Of a DNA stretch of 63,912 bases, positions 44,696-53,879 are shown piece after piece. This DNA is from Chloroflexota bacterium (lineage in GTDB: Bacteria; Chloroflexota; Limnocylindria; P2-11E). The stretch lies in assembly GCA_016194865.1 (NCBI GenBank), contig JACQAT010000010.1:1-63912 (forward strand), read 5' to 3'. The position numbers and the translations under genes are program-made. The notes under the pieces are model-generated. The model did no database searches. It had not been told where the DNA came from and saw nothing but the letters and a program-made list of their open reading frames with translations. Each line of letters starts with the position of its first letter. Within the stretch, counting starts at the first letter, position 1.

Positions 44696-45480
44696 CCGTG
44701 ACCGAGACGCCCGCGGTCCTGCCCCTCACCCGGCGCACGTGGTTCGTGCGCCTGCTGCAGGCGCTCGTCATCGTCTCCTTCGTCGGCGGCTGGGAGCTGC
44801 TCGGCCGCGCCGGTGTGCTCGATCCGTTCTTCTACTCGCGGCCGTCTCTCTTCGTGCTGCGGATCGCTGAGTGGTTCAGCGAGGGCATCGCTGAACGCTC
44901 GATCTGGAACGACATGCGGGTCACGCTCATGGAGACCATCCTCGGCTTCACCATCGGCACGCTCCTCGGCGTCGGCATCGGCTACGCCTTCGCGCGCAAC
45001 CGCCTGCTCGGGCAGGCGTTCGATCCGCTCTTCTCGATGTTCAATGCCATACCCCGCCTCGTGCTCGCGCCCGTGTTCATCCTCGCGTTCGGGATCGACC
45101 TCGCCAGCAAGGTCGCGCTGGGCGTGACGCTCGTGTTCTTCATCGTCTTCTTCGCCACGTTCACCGCGGTACGGGATGTCGATCAGACGCTTGTCGACAA
45201 CGTTCGGATCCTCGGCGCCCGGCGGCGCGACGTCACGTTCCAGGTGCTCCTCCCCGCCGCGTTCAGCGCGATCCTCGCGAGCCTGCGCACCAGTGCGGGT
45301 TTCGCGTTCGCGGGCGCGGTCGTCGCGGAGTACATAGGCTCGAACGTGGGGCTCGGGCGGCGCATCGCGCGTGCGGCGGCGGCACCTCGAGCCAGCCCCC
45401 GGCGACGGCCGCGGGCAGCGCCGCGATCTCGACCGCCGCGGCCTCGGTCGCGGCTTCGAAGCCCGCGCGGGCGACCGTAA
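44692..45480 (+). pseudogene. ABC transporter permease (NitT/TauT type), C-terminus replaced
   Basis: Recognisable permease runs from ATG 44692 to about 45365 (224 residues): six or so helices, with the inner-membrane motif LFSMFNAIPRLVLAPVFILAFG and the EAA loop VRILGARRRDVTFQVLLPAAFSAILAS. After AEYIGSNVGLGRRIA the normal last helix is missing; the frame runs into an Arg/Pro-rich reading of the binding-protein 5' region and stops at 45480. About 40-50 residues of permease are lost. The joint lies at the point where the binding protein's mature N-terminus begins in another frame. Confidence 0.75.
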
Positions 45481-46424
45481 AGGTCTCGATCGGCTCGGCG
45501 GCCTCGCTCCTGTACATGCCTTGGGACCTGGCGAAGGCGCTCAACTACTTCGAGGACGAGAACCTCGACGTGAGCCTCAGCTACGCCGCCGCCGGAACGG
45601 ACGCGGCGACCGCGCTCCTGTCCGGGTCGGTCGACTTCACGGGGAACTCCCTCGACCACTCGATCAAGGCACAGATCGCGGGCAAACCCACCAAGATGCT
45701 CGTGTCGTTCGCGAAGCTGCCGGGCACGGGCTTCGTGGTGCGCGGCGATCTCAAGGGCACCGTCAAGAGCGTCGCCGACCTCAAGGGCAAGACCGTCGGA
45801 GCGACGTCCGTTGGCTCCGGCACCCACCTGCTGCTCACGTATGTCATGAATCAGGCCGGGCTGATCCAGGACAAGGACTACACGTTCAAGCCCTGCGGCT
45901 CCGGAACGATGGCGGCGACCCTCGACAGCAAGGGCGCCGACGCGTGCATGAACTCGGACCCGTTCGTCACGCAGTACGTCAGCGCGAACAAGGGCTTCCT
46001 GCTCAAGGACTACCGCACGCAGAAGGACACCACGGAGCTCCTCGGCGGTGACTACCAGTTCACCGGCGCGGTCACGACCCTCGACTTCATCACGAAGAAT
46101 CCCGACGTCACGCAGCGCGTCGTCAACGCGCTCGTGAAGGCGAACCTCTTCATCGCGGCGAATTCCTCCAAGGACATCGCCGCGAAGCTCCCCAAGAGCG
46201 TCACCGGCGAGGACATCGAGCTCTACATCAAGACGCTCGACGCCGGGAAGGGCTACCTGTCGAAGGACGGGATCATCGATCCGAAGGGCGTGGAGAACGT
46301 CATCAAGGTCAACATCGAGGACTGCAAGAACAACCCGACGCTCTGCCCGAACGTGAAGGTCACGGACAAGATCGACGCCGCGTCGCTCATCGACAACAGC
46401 TTCGCGCAGAAGGTCAAGAAATAG
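45372..46424 (+). pseudogene. ABC transporter substrate-binding lipoprotein lacking start and signal peptide
   Basis: The frame contains CGGGTSSQPPATAAGS, the typical first residues of a mature lipoprotein after the lipobox, then VKVSIGSAASLLYMPWDLAKALNYFEDENLDVSL, SGSVDFTGNSLDHSI and the NMT1/SsuA-like body ending FAQKVKK. The signal peptide and start codon are missing: upstream of Cys the sequence is the permease gene in another frame. The first in-frame ATG (45516) would give 302 residues without export signal. The protein itself otherwise looks intact over about 350 residues. It belongs with the ATPase and permease before it. Confidence 0.78.
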
Positions 46425-46450
46425 AGCGACGCCGCAAGGCGCTCTCCTAC

Positions 46451-46825
46451 GTGATCCGCGAAGGCCGGCTGCTGATGTTCCGTCATCGGGACCACCCGGA
46501 AGCCGGTCTTCAGGTCCCCGCCGGCACGCTGCACGATGGTGAGCGGCCCGAGGACGGCGTCATCCGCGAGACCGAGGAAGAGACCGGTCGCCGGGGTTTC
46601 ACGCTCGTGCGGAAGGTCGGCGTCTACGACCATCGGCACGAGAACGGTGAGCTGCATGAGCGGCATGTATTCGTGCTGGCTCCGCCGCCCGGCCTTCCCG
46701 AGACGTGGTCACATCTCGCCGAAGAGGGCAACGGCGACTTCTGGTTCGTCTACGAATGGATCTCGTTCGATCGTGCCGTCCGAGAGCTCGCCGGCGCGCA
46801 AGGTACGTATCTAGCGGAGCTCTAG
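46451..46825 (+). CDS. NUDIX hydrolase
   Basis: 124 residues from GTG 46451. The full NUDIX box is present: GTLHDGERPEDGVIRETEEE followed by TG (G-x5-E-x7-RE-x2-EE). Protein-like sequence (RRRKALSYVIREG) extends 8-9 codons upstream back to the binding-protein stop, without a standard start, so the true start may be non-canonical. It hydrolyses a nucleoside diphosphate linked to another moiety; the substrate is unknown. Its 3' end overlaps a stray copy of the ribF tail on the minus strand. Confidence 0.85.
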   Translation: MIREGRLLMFRHRDHPEAGLQVPAGTLHDGERPEDGVIRETEEETGRRGFTLVRKVGVYDHRHENGELHERHVFVLAPPPGLPETWSHLAEEGNGDFWFVYEWISFDRAVRELAGAQGTYLAEL

Positions 46826-46880
46826 CCTCATGTCCGCGACGTTCTTCTCCATCTGCGTCTTGAGCGCATCGGCGCCAAGG
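46811..46880 (-). repeat. Second, diverged copy of the ribF 3' end
   Basis: On the minus strand it reads ERLGADALKTQMEKNVADMR followed by LELR and stop, closely matching the true RibF C-terminus (SADELKKQIEKDVADTRLELR). The DNA agrees with 47314-47377 at about 54 of 64 positions. It follows directly after the decayed gene at 46884-47313, so that gene lies between two same-direction copies of the ribF tail. Confidence 0.8.
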
Positions 46881-46883
46881 CGC

Positions 46884-47313
46884 TCAAGGCGTACCGACGA
46901 CGGGATACGCGCGGAGGAGCGCGTCCAACTCCGCCGCCAGTGGCCCGAGCCGGGTCTGGTCGAACGACAACGTGAAGGTCAAGAGGTTTCCGATGCCGGC
47001 CGCATCTCGTGCCGTGCACTCGGCGGTGAAATGTCCCATGCCGTCGCCCTTCGCGACGATCGACAGCTGCTCTTCCATCGTCTCGAAGACGAAGGTCCCC
47101 TGAGGTCCGTCAGGCAGACGCGGACCCCGTCCTGCATCCTGACGAACTCTTCGGCGCGCAACGACGCGTCGAGCGCCCCACGGAAACCCCGAGCACGCAG
47201 CGAAACGCGGCAGGTGAGCCAGTTTCCGTCCCAAGAGTCGTCGGCACCGTGTTCCCGACCCGCCACGTCGATGACGATCTGTCCGCCTCATCGGCGGCCA
47301 AGGTGACCTGCAC
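46884..47313 (-). pseudogene. Frameshifted gene, WapI-like immunity protein type (tentative)
   Basis: Three frames join into one roughly 142-residue protein. MQVTLAADEADR comes from GTG 47313, touching the ribF stop. A second frame has IDVAGREHGADD, WDGNWLTCRVSLRARGFRGAL, EEFVRMQDGV and LTDLRG. A third frame has FVFETMEEQLSIVAKGDGMGHF and LTFTLSFDQTRLGPLAAELDALL, ending YPVVGTP. The pattern (NWLxVxV, F.G, ExxL, DQTxLxxL, YP) recalls WapI/YxxG-type immunity proteins; I am not certain. Shifts lie near 47277 and 47098. It is decayed, or both shifts are errors. Confidence 0.55.
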
Positions 47314-48270
47314 CTAGCGGAGCTCCAAGCGCGTGTCCGCGACGTCCTTCTCGATCTGCTTCTTGAGCTCGTCGGCGCTTTCGAACTTCAGCTCATCGCG
47401 GAGGCGCGTCACGAACGTGACCGTTGCCCCCTCGCCGTACACATCGCCGGAGAAGTCGAGCAGGTAGGACTCCAGCTTGCGCGGCCCCCCACCGAACGTC
47501 GGGCGCACGCCGAGGCTCGACGCCCCGCGGAACCGTCGATCGCCGATGGTCACCCAGGTGGCGTAGATCCCGTCCTTGGGCATGAGCTTCTCGGGCGGCG
47601 GCGCGATGTTGATCGTGGGGAACCCGAGCGCGCGACCGCGCTCCTCGCCGTGGACGATCGTCCCGATCACGGAGTACGGCCGGCCGAGCAGGGCCTGCGC
47701 GGTCGCGATATCGCCGCCGCGCAGTGCCTCGCGGATGCGGGTCGAGCTCACGACCGCGCCACCGAGGCCGATGGCGTCGACGACGGTCACGGCGAAGCCC
47801 TTCTTCGTGCCGAGATCGCGCAGCGTGCCGATGGCGCCCTCGCGGCCGTGCCCGAACTGGAAGTCGGGCCCCACGACGATCCGCTGCACGTTCCCCGCGC
47901 CGCAGAGGCGCGCGATGAAGGCCGCGGCCGACTGCTTGGAGAACGCCTCGTCGAACGTGAAGATGACGACACCGTCGGCGCCCGCCTCGAGGAGCAGCTT
48001 CGCGCGCTCGGGCGTGTCGGCCAGTGTCGACTGCACGGGCTCCTGCGCGCGGAGCTGCCCGGGGAGCGGGTCGAACGTCGCGGCGACCGCGGTCGCGCCG
48101 GCGGCTCTGGCGCCTCCGACCAGACGCCTGACGAGCGCCTGATGGCCGAGGTGGACGCCGTCGAACACGCCGAGCGCGAGATGCAGAGGGCCCTTCGGCC
48201 ACGCGGCGAAGTCGTGGAGGACCCTCGGCGTGGGGGGCCGGGGGGGCGAAGCCTCCTCGTGGCCCGTCAC
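47314..48270 (-). CDS. ribF: Bifunctional riboflavin kinase / FAD synthetase
   Basis: 318 residues from GTG 48270. It makes FMN from riboflavin and FAD from FMN. The N-terminal adenylyltransferase domain shows LGVFDGVHLGHQALVRRLV, ATFDPLPGQL, VVGPDFQFGHGREG and VSSTRIREAL. The C-terminal riboflavin kinase shows YSVIGTIVHGEERGRALGFPTINI and YATWVTIGDRRFRG with LESYLLDFSGDVYGE. The start overlaps the membrane protein stop (GTGA). It is the usual end gene of the nusA-infB-truB operon. Confidence 0.96.
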   Translation of the reverse strand: MTGHEEASPPRPPTPRVLHDFAAWPKGPLHLALGVFDGVHLGHQALVRRLVGGARAAGATAVAATFDPLPGQLRAQEPVQSTLADTPERAKLLLEAGADGVVIFTFDEAFSKQSAAAFIARLCGAGNVQRIVVGPDFQFGHGREGAIGTLRDLGTKKGFAVTVVDAIGLGGAVVSSTRIREALRGGDIATAQALLGRPYSVIGTIVHGEERGRALGFPTINIAPPPEKLMPKDGIYATWVTIGDRRFRGASSLGVRPTFGGGPRKLESYLLDFSGDVYGEGATVTFVTRLRDELKFESADELKKQIEKDVADTRLELR

Positions 48271-49640
48271 TTCGCGGCGCTCACGGCGATCGCGCGGCGC
48301 ACGCGCGGCTCGCGCCTGGTGATGGGGCGCGGGAACGGCACCGGGGACGCGACGGCGAGGATGTAGCCGAGGTAGTTCCCTTGGAAGTAGCGACCGAAGA
48401 AGAGGAACGCCAGAAGCGTGATCGCGTACCCGAGGAGCATCGTGCCGAGCCGGCGGTCGCGCCAGAGGCGCCACAACCAGTACGTCGCGATCGGCGCCGC
48501 GACCGCGATCTCGATGGCGGCGAACGGAAAGTCGGCCTGTCTATTTGGTATGGCGCCGAATGCCAGTAACAGCGCGGAGAACCCCATCCCCGAGATCGGG
48601 TACGACCAGGCCGCGCCGCCCGCGTTGTAACGGACCACATCGTCGTAGAACGCGGGGAAGTCGTTCACGAGGAACGGCACGAACGTGATGGCCGTGAACG
48701 CGACGCCCGGCCACCAGGCGCGCCAGATGGCGGTCCACGCTTCGCGGAGCGTCCGTGGCCGATCCCGGGCGACGAGATACACCGCGACGAACGGCAGCAG
48801 GAAGAGCGCGTGCAGCTTCGCGGCGGCCGCCACGGAGATCGCGAGGACCCCGAGCGTCCTCCGGTCGCGCTGGAGCAGCGCGACGCCGCCGAACAGAAAG
48901 GCGAGGACGAAGAAGTCGTTGCGACCCTCGATGACGAACGGGAAGAGCTGCGGGTTGAGCGCCACGAGCGCGGTCAGCGCGAGCTTCTCGCGTGGCGCGC
49001 GGACCAGCAGCGGGACGATGACCAGCGTCGCCAGGTAGGCCGGGAGGTAGAGGTAGCGCTGGTCCCAGAAGAGCCGCAGGTTGTCAAAGGCCCAGACGAA
49101 CGGCACGGTGATCAGGTAGAGGAACGGGAAGTACGTCAGGTGATAGAGCGCGGGGTTGTTGACCATCGGCCAGTAGTAGAGCGGCGTGTCGAGGTAATCG
49201 GCGACGTAGGGGTTCTGTCCGCGCAGGAGCTTGCGCGCCGCCTCCTCGATCATGATCGCGCCATCGTGGACGTAGGTGTACGGCTTGCCGGTCTCGCGCA
49301 GCACGATGGACGCGATCGTGGGGATGACGACCATCGCGACGACGATCGCCGCGAGATGCAGAACCCGTTGTCTCGTCGAAAGGCCGGACGCGCTCCGGCG
49401 GTCCCGCAGCGGGTACGCGAGCACGAGCAGCCCGCACAGGATCAGCCAGGCGATCCCGCTGAAGCCCGGGAACAGCGCCCACAGCGGTGCATCTGTCGTC
49501 ACCTGCACGGTGGTGTGGTTCGCGACGAGGAGCAGCACGTTCGCGCCGCCGAGCGCCGCGACGACCTTCGCGTCCAGCGACAGCTCTCGCCACGCGGCGA
49601 CGACCCATTTCCCGCCGTGCTCGATCGTGCGGGCGGGCAT
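48267..49640 (-). CDS. Polytopic membrane protein (GT87/DUF2029-like mannosyltransferase type)
   Basis: 457 residues from ATG 49640, which overlaps the truB stop (ATGA). About ten hydrophobic helices, and a large extracytoplasmic loop with the motif DGAIMIEEAARKLLRGQNPYVADY, typical of integral-membrane GT-C/DUF2029 glycosyltransferases (the Asp is the candidate catalytic base). LVALNPQLFPFVIEGRNDFFVLAFLFGG is also characteristic. It would use a polyprenyl-phosphate sugar. Insertion of such a gene between truB and ribF is unusual for this operon. Confidence 0.75.
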   Translation of the reverse strand: MPARTIEHGGKWVVAAWRELSLDAKVVAALGGANVLLLVANHTTVQVTTDAPLWALFPGFSGIAWLILCGLLVLAYPLRDRRSASGLSTRQRVLHLAAIVVAMVVIPTIASIVLRETGKPYTYVHDGAIMIEEAARKLLRGQNPYVADYLDTPLYYWPMVNNPALYHLTYFPFLYLITVPFVWAFDNLRLFWDQRYLYLPAYLATLVIVPLLVRAPREKLALTALVALNPQLFPFVIEGRNDFFVLAFLFGGVALLQRDRRTLGVLAISVAAAAKLHALFLLPFVAVYLVARDRPRTLREAWTAIWRAWWPGVAFTAITFVPFLVNDFPAFYDDVVRYNAGGAAWSYPISGMGFSALLLAFGAIPNRQADFPFAAIEIAVAAPIATYWLWRLWRDRRLGTMLLGYAITLLAFLFFGRYFQGNYLGYILAVASPVPFPRPITRREPRVRRAIAVSAAK

Positions 49641-50392
49641 CAGGGCGCCCATCCGGCGAGGAGCGCGGCGGCGGCGTCGCTGCGGTATCGCTCGGGGAGC
49701 ACGAGCAGCCGGTCGTCGGGCTCCCGCAGCGCGCTCAGCACCGCAGCGGGTCCCCCACGCCGCAACGCCTCCACCTCGGCCGCGCCCTCTGCATCCAGCG
49801 CGCCGACCGCGAGGCGGCGGAGACCGGCGAGGTGGGCGGCCGATCCGAGCGCGCGTCCGAGGTCGCGCGCGAGCGCGCGGATGTAGGTGCCCGTCGAGCA
49901 GACGATGAGCAGGCGCAGGTCCGGCGCGCTCCAGCCGGCGATGGCGAGGCGCTCGATCGTGATCGTCCGCGCCTCCAGTGCCAGAGTCTCGCCGCCACGC
50001 GCGCGGTCATAGGCCCTGCGGCCGTCGACCTTGATGGCCGAGTAGCCGGAGGGCACCTGCTGAATGGTGCCGCGGAACGCGCGGAGATCCTCATCGCCCA
50101 CCCCGGCGGGCACGGGAGCTTCCCGCGCCACAGCGCCTTCGCGGTCCTCGGTCGTCGTCTCGCTGCCGAAGCGGACGAGTGCGGCGTAGACCTTGGATGC
50201 GCCATGCAGCCGATCGACGAATTTCGTCGCGGGGCCGACGAGGATCGGAAGCACGCCCGTCGCGAGCGGGTCGAGGGTGCCGCCGTGGCCGACCCGCCTG
50301 ATGCCGCTCGCGCCACGGATCACCGCGACCACGTCGTGGCTCGTCCAGCCGAGCGGCTTGTCGGCGGCGAGGACGCCGCTAGGCGACGACAC
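49640..50392 (-). CDS. truB: tRNA pseudouridine(55) synthase TruB
   Basis: 250 residues from GTG 50392, overlapping nrnA by 14 bases. It makes pseudouridine 55 in the T loop. The core GVLAADKPLGWTSHDVVAVI and GHGGTLDPLATGVLP carry the catalytic Asp. VPSGYSAIKVDGRRAYDRARGG and CSTGTYIRALARDLG follow. The C-terminal region is short and lacks an obvious PUA domain. Operon position after rbfA/nrnA is standard. Confidence 0.95.
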   Translation of the reverse strand: MSSPSGVLAADKPLGWTSHDVVAVIRGASGIRRVGHGGTLDPLATGVLPILVGPATKFVDRLHGASKVYAALVRFGSETTTEDREGAVAREAPVPAGVGDEDLRAFRGTIQQVPSGYSAIKVDGRRAYDRARGGETLALEARTITIERLAIAGWSAPDLRLLIVCSTGTYIRALARDLGRALGSAAHLAGLRRLAVGALDAEGAAEVEALRRGGPAAVLSALREPDDRLLVLPERYRSDAAAALLAGWAP

Positions 50393-51344
50393 GCGCGTCA
50401 GCGAGCGCGCGGCGCGCGGCAGCGAGCACCCGCTCGCGGATCTCGATGGGATCGCCGCTGACCAGCGCGCCGGCGGCGCGGACGTGTCCCCCGCCACCGA
50501 ACGAGCGCATGAGCGCGGCGGCGTCGACGCTCGGCTCCGATTGCGACGTGCGGCAGGACAGCTTCACGACTCCGGCCTGCTCGTTGAAGAGCAGCGCGAC
50601 ACGCATGCCGCTGCTCCGCGCGATCTGCTCGATGAGGCCGGAGACGTCGTCGTCGCGCGCTTCGGCCTCGCGGATGTCGCCCGTGGAGATCCAGGTCCAC
50701 ACGAGGAGCCCGCTCTTCTCGCGCACCAGGCGCGAGAAGGCGCAGCCCCAGACCTTCAGGGCTTCGAAGCGCTTGTTGCGGAAGACGTTGTAGGTGATCG
50801 CCTGGAGATCCGCGCCCGCGTCGCGCAGCTGCGCCGCGCGCTCGAGGCAGCGCCGGTCCGTCGACGGGAACTGGAACGACCCCGTGTCGGTCATGATCGC
50901 GAGCAGCGCCGCGGTGGCCATATCCGCGGTCCACGGCGCCCCCAGCGCGTCGATGACGCGGCCGACGAGCTCGCCGGTGGCCGCGCTCGTCACATCCACG
51001 AGGCGCGCCGTGCCGAAGCCCGCATTGGTCACGTGGTGGTCGATGTTCACGTGTGGCACGCTCTGCGGCAGCGGGAACTTCGCGCGCGACGCGTCGCCGA
51101 AGTCGACGCTCACGAGGAGATCGACCGATCCCGGCGGCGGCGCCTGCGTGTAGCGGTCGCTGCCGTGGAGGAAGCGCGCGATCTCGGGGACCGGATCGGC
51201 GCAGTGCCAGGTGACGCGCTTCCCCAGCCCTTCCAGGCCAAGGCCGAGCGCGAGCCCGGAGCCGATCGTGTCGGGATCCGGATCGCGGTGCGACACGATC
51301 GCGATCGTGCGGGCGTTCCGCAGCGCGTCGAGGACGTCGTTCAT
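50379..51344 (-). CDS. nrnA: DHH/DHHA1 phosphoesterase (NrnA-like)
   Basis: 321 residues. NrnA-type enzymes hydrolyse oligoribonucleotides and pAp. Motifs are IVSHRDPDPDTIGSGLALG, VSVDFGDASR, VPHVNIDHHVTNAGFG (the DHH), and TDTGSFQFPSTDRRCLERAAQL. The C-terminal DHHA1 motif is SFGGGGHVRAAG. ATG 51344 overlaps the rbfA stop (ATGA), the conserved rbfA-nrnA-truB order. Confidence 0.94.
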   Translation of the reverse strand: MNDVLDALRNARTIAIVSHRDPDPDTIGSGLALGLGLEGLGKRVTWHCADPVPEIARFLHGSDRYTQAPPPGSVDLLVSVDFGDASRAKFPLPQSVPHVNIDHHVTNAGFGTARLVDVTSAATGELVGRVIDALGAPWTADMATAALLAIMTDTGSFQFPSTDRRCLERAAQLRDAGADLQAITYNVFRNKRFEALKVWGCAFSRLVREKSGLLVWTWISTGDIREAEARDDDVSGLIEQIARSSGMRVALLFNEQAGVVKLSCRTSQSEPSVDAAALMRSFGGGGHVRAAGALVSGDPIEIRERVLAAARRALADARVVA

Positions 51345-51685
51345 TGCCGTTTGCTGTCGCGCAGGAGCTTCTCGATGCGGATCGACCGCTCCGCGGAGGT
51401 GTCCGACACGAACTCGATGACCGGCACTGTCCGCAGATCCGTCCGCGAGCCGAGCTCGTGTCGGAGGAACAGCTTTGCGTCCTCGAGCGCGGCCATGGTG
51501 TCCCGCACCGCCTCGGCGTCGCCGAGGACGCTCACGAAGACGCGCGCGGTGTGGAGATCGGACGTGACCTGGACCGCCGTCACCGTCGGGAACGAGATCC
51601 GCGGGTCGCGCAGCTCCTCGCTCACGAGCATGGCGAGCTCGCGCTGCAGCAATGCGTTGATGCGATCGGTCCGCTTGTACGCCAC
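51341..51685 (-). CDS. rbfA: Ribosome-binding factor A
   Basis: 114 residues from GTG 51685. RbfA helps mature the 5' end of 16S rRNA and is important in cold. It has the KH-like core YKRTDRINALLQRELAMLVSEELRDPR, VTAVQVTSDLHTARVFVSVLG and KLFLRHELGSRTDLRTVPVIEF. The start follows the infB stop by 4 bases. Confidence 0.93.
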   Translation of the reverse strand: MAYKRTDRINALLQRELAMLVSEELRDPRISFPTVTAVQVTSDLHTARVFVSVLGDAEAVRDTMAALEDAKLFLRHELGSRTDLRTVPVIEFVSDTSAERSIRIEKLLRDSKRQ

Positions 51686-51689
51686 CTGT

Positions 51690-53591
51690 CTACCGTGGCT
51701 TCGCCTGGACCACGTAGGCCTCGATGAGATCACCGACGACCACGTCGTTGTGCCCCTCGAGGACGATGCCGCATTCGAGCCCGGCTGCCACCTCGCGCAC
51801 GTCGTCCTTCACGCGGCGCAGCGTGCCGATCGTGCCGTCGTAGGCGGCGCTCCCGCCGCGCAGCAGGCGCGCCTGCGCCCCGCGCCGCATCGCGCCGTCG
51901 ACGACCATGCAGCCCGCGATGGTCGTCTTGTTCGCGGTGAAGATGGCCCGCACCTCCGCGTGGCCGATGACGGTCTCCACCAGCTCCGGCTCGAGCATGC
52001 CGGTCAGCGCCTTCTGGACGTCGTCGAGCAGCTCGTAGATGACCTTGTACTGGCGGATGTCGACCGTGCTCTGCTCCGCCGCGCGCTTCGCCGGGACGTC
52101 CACCTTGTTGTTGAAGCCGATGACGACGGCGCCCGACGCGGCGGCGAGGGTCACGTCCGACTCGCTGATGTCGCCGACGGCCTCATGGATCACCTTGAGC
52201 GCGACCTCGGTCTGCTCGATCTTGACGAGCGCGCCCTTGATCGCCTCCAGCGAGCCCTGGACGTCGGCCTTGAGCACGAGCTTGAGCTCCTTGGCCTTGC
52301 CCTCCTTGACCTGCGCGAACATCTCGTCGAGCGTCGCGGGCCGCTCACCCGCCGCGCCCGCGTTGCGCTCGGCGAGGTTCTGGGCGACCACGAGCTTCGC
52401 GGCCTTTTCATCGGCCACCACGCGGAGGACGTCCCCGGCCTCCGGGACGTCGGGCAGGCCGAGGATCTCGACCGGCCGTGACGGCTCCGCGCGGCCGACC
52501 GGCTTCATCTTGTCGTCGACCATCGCGCGGATGCGCCCGCTGGTGATCCCCACGACGACGAGCTCCCCGCGCTTCAACGTGCCGGTCTGCACGAGGATCG
52601 TCGCGACGGGTCCGCGGCCCTTCTCGAGGTGCGCCTCGATGACGCGGCCGATCGCCGGCCGGTCGGGGTTCGCGCGCAGGTCGGCGACATCCGCGACGAG
52701 CAGCACGACCTCGACGAGCTCGCCCAGACCCTGCTTCGTCCTCGCCGACACCGGCACGAGCGGCGTCTCTCCGCCGTACTCCTCGATGGTCACGCCGTGC
52801 TCGGCGAGCTGGCTCTTCACGAGGTCGGGATTCGCATCGGACTTGTCGATCTTGTTGAGCGCGACGACGATCGGGACGCCCGCGGCCTTGACGTGCGCGA
52901 TCGCCTCGATCGTCTGCGGCTGCACGCCGTCGTCGGCGGCGACCACGAGGATCGCGACGTCCGTCACCTGCGCGCCACGCGCGCGCATCGCGGTGAAGGC
53001 CTCGTGACCCGGCGTGTCGAGGAAGGTCACCTTCCGGCCCGAGTGCTCGATCTGATAGGCGCCGATGTGCTGCGTGATCCCGCCGGCCTCACGCGCCGTG
53101 ACGTTCGTCTCGCGAATGGCGTCGAGCAGGCTGGTCTTGCCGTGGTCGACGTGGCCGAGGATGGTCACGACCGGTGGCCGCGTCTTCATCTTCGACTCGT
53201 CGTCGTCGGTCCAGAGGATCTCCTTGCCGGGGGTCGGCGTCTCGCTCTCGTCCGTCTCGGCGACGGGTTCCGCCTCCGGCAGGATGTCGTAGCCGAGCTC
53301 GCCCGCGACCAGCGAGGCGGTCTCGTAGTCGATGGTCTGGTTGATCGTCGCCATGACGCCCATGTTCACGAGCCCGCGGATGACGTCGACGACGCTCGTG
53401 TCCAGCGCCTTCGCGAGCTCGCCTACCTGGATGGTCTTCGGCAGCGTGACCGGCGGCTTCCCGCTGGGGCCGATGACGACGACGGGCGCGACCGGCTCGA
53501 GGACGGCGACCGGCGGCGCGCCGCGGCTCGGGCGGCGGCGCGGACGCGGACCACGCTGCGGCGGCATCCGCCGCGGTCTTGCTTTCGGCAT
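51690..53591 (-). CDS. infB: Translation initiation factor IF-2
   Basis: 633 residues, shorter than many IF-2 because the N-terminal region is only about 40 basic residues plus one IF2_N module ([23 protein letters not shown]). The G domain has GHVDHGKTS (about 149), [18 protein letters not shown] and NKIDKSD. Domains II-IV follow. It recruits initiator tRNA to the small subunit. ATG overlaps the ylxR stop as TAATG. Confidence 0.97.
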   Translation of the reverse strand: MPKARPRRMPPQRGPRPRRRPSRGAPPVAVLEPVAPVVVIGPSGKPPVTLPKTIQVGELAKALDTSVVDVIRGLVNMGVMATINQTIDYETASLVAGELGYDILPEAEPVAETDESETPTPGKEILWTDDDESKMKTRPPVVTILGHVDHGKTSLLDAIRETNVTAREAGGITQHIGAYQIEHSGRKVTFLDTPGHEAFTAMRARGAQVTDVAILVVAADDGVQPQTIEAIAHVKAAGVPIVVALNKIDKSDANPDLVKSQLAEHGVTIEEYGGETPLVPVSARTKQGLGELVEVVLLVADVADLRANPDRPAIGRVIEAHLEKGRGPVATILVQTGTLKRGELVVVGITSGRIRAMVDDKMKPVGRAEPSRPVEILGLPDVPEAGDVLRVVADEKAAKLVVAQNLAERNAGAAGERPATLDEMFAQVKEGKAKELKLVLKADVQGSLEAIKGALVKIEQTEVALKVIHEAVGDISESDVTLAAASGAVVIGFNNKVDVPAKRAAEQSTVDIRQYKVIYELLDDVQKALTGMLEPELVETVIGHAEVRAIFTANKTTIAGCMVVDGAMRRGAQARLLRGGSAAYDGTIGTLRRVKDDVREVAAGLECGIVLEGHNDVVVGDLIEAYVVQAKPR

Positions 53592-53878
53592 TACCGACCT
53601 CCCACGCGGACCGACACGCCGGCCGCGAGCTCCTCGCGGAGCCGTTTCATCGTCTGTTCGTCGATCGGCGTCTCCAGCTCCTTCGCCAGCGACCCCGCCG
53701 CGAGCCCGCGCTCGAGGCACTCGGCCTCGGGGCACAGGTACGCGCCACGACCGTTCGCCTTGCCCTTCAGGTCCACAGAGAGCGTACCGGTCGTCCCCCG
53801 CACCACGCGGATGAGCTCGCGCTTGGGCCGCACCCGCCGGCAGGCCACGCAGGTCCGCTGCGGCAACGGCCGCTGCAC
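53591..53878 (-). CDS. ylxR: YlxR/RnpM family RNA-binding protein
   Basis: 95 residues from GTG 53878. The YlxR signature QRTCVACRRVRPKRELIRVVR is followed by GRGAYLCPEAECLERGL. Members bind RNA, and in Bacillus RnpM regulates RNase P. It lies between nusA and infB as in most Gram-positive-type genomes. Confidence 0.92.
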   Translation of the reverse strand: MQRPLPQRTCVACRRVRPKRELIRVVRGTTGTLSVDLKGKANGRGAYLCPEAECLERGLAAGSLAKELETPIDEQTMKRLREELAAGVSVRVGGR

Positions 53879-53879
53879 G

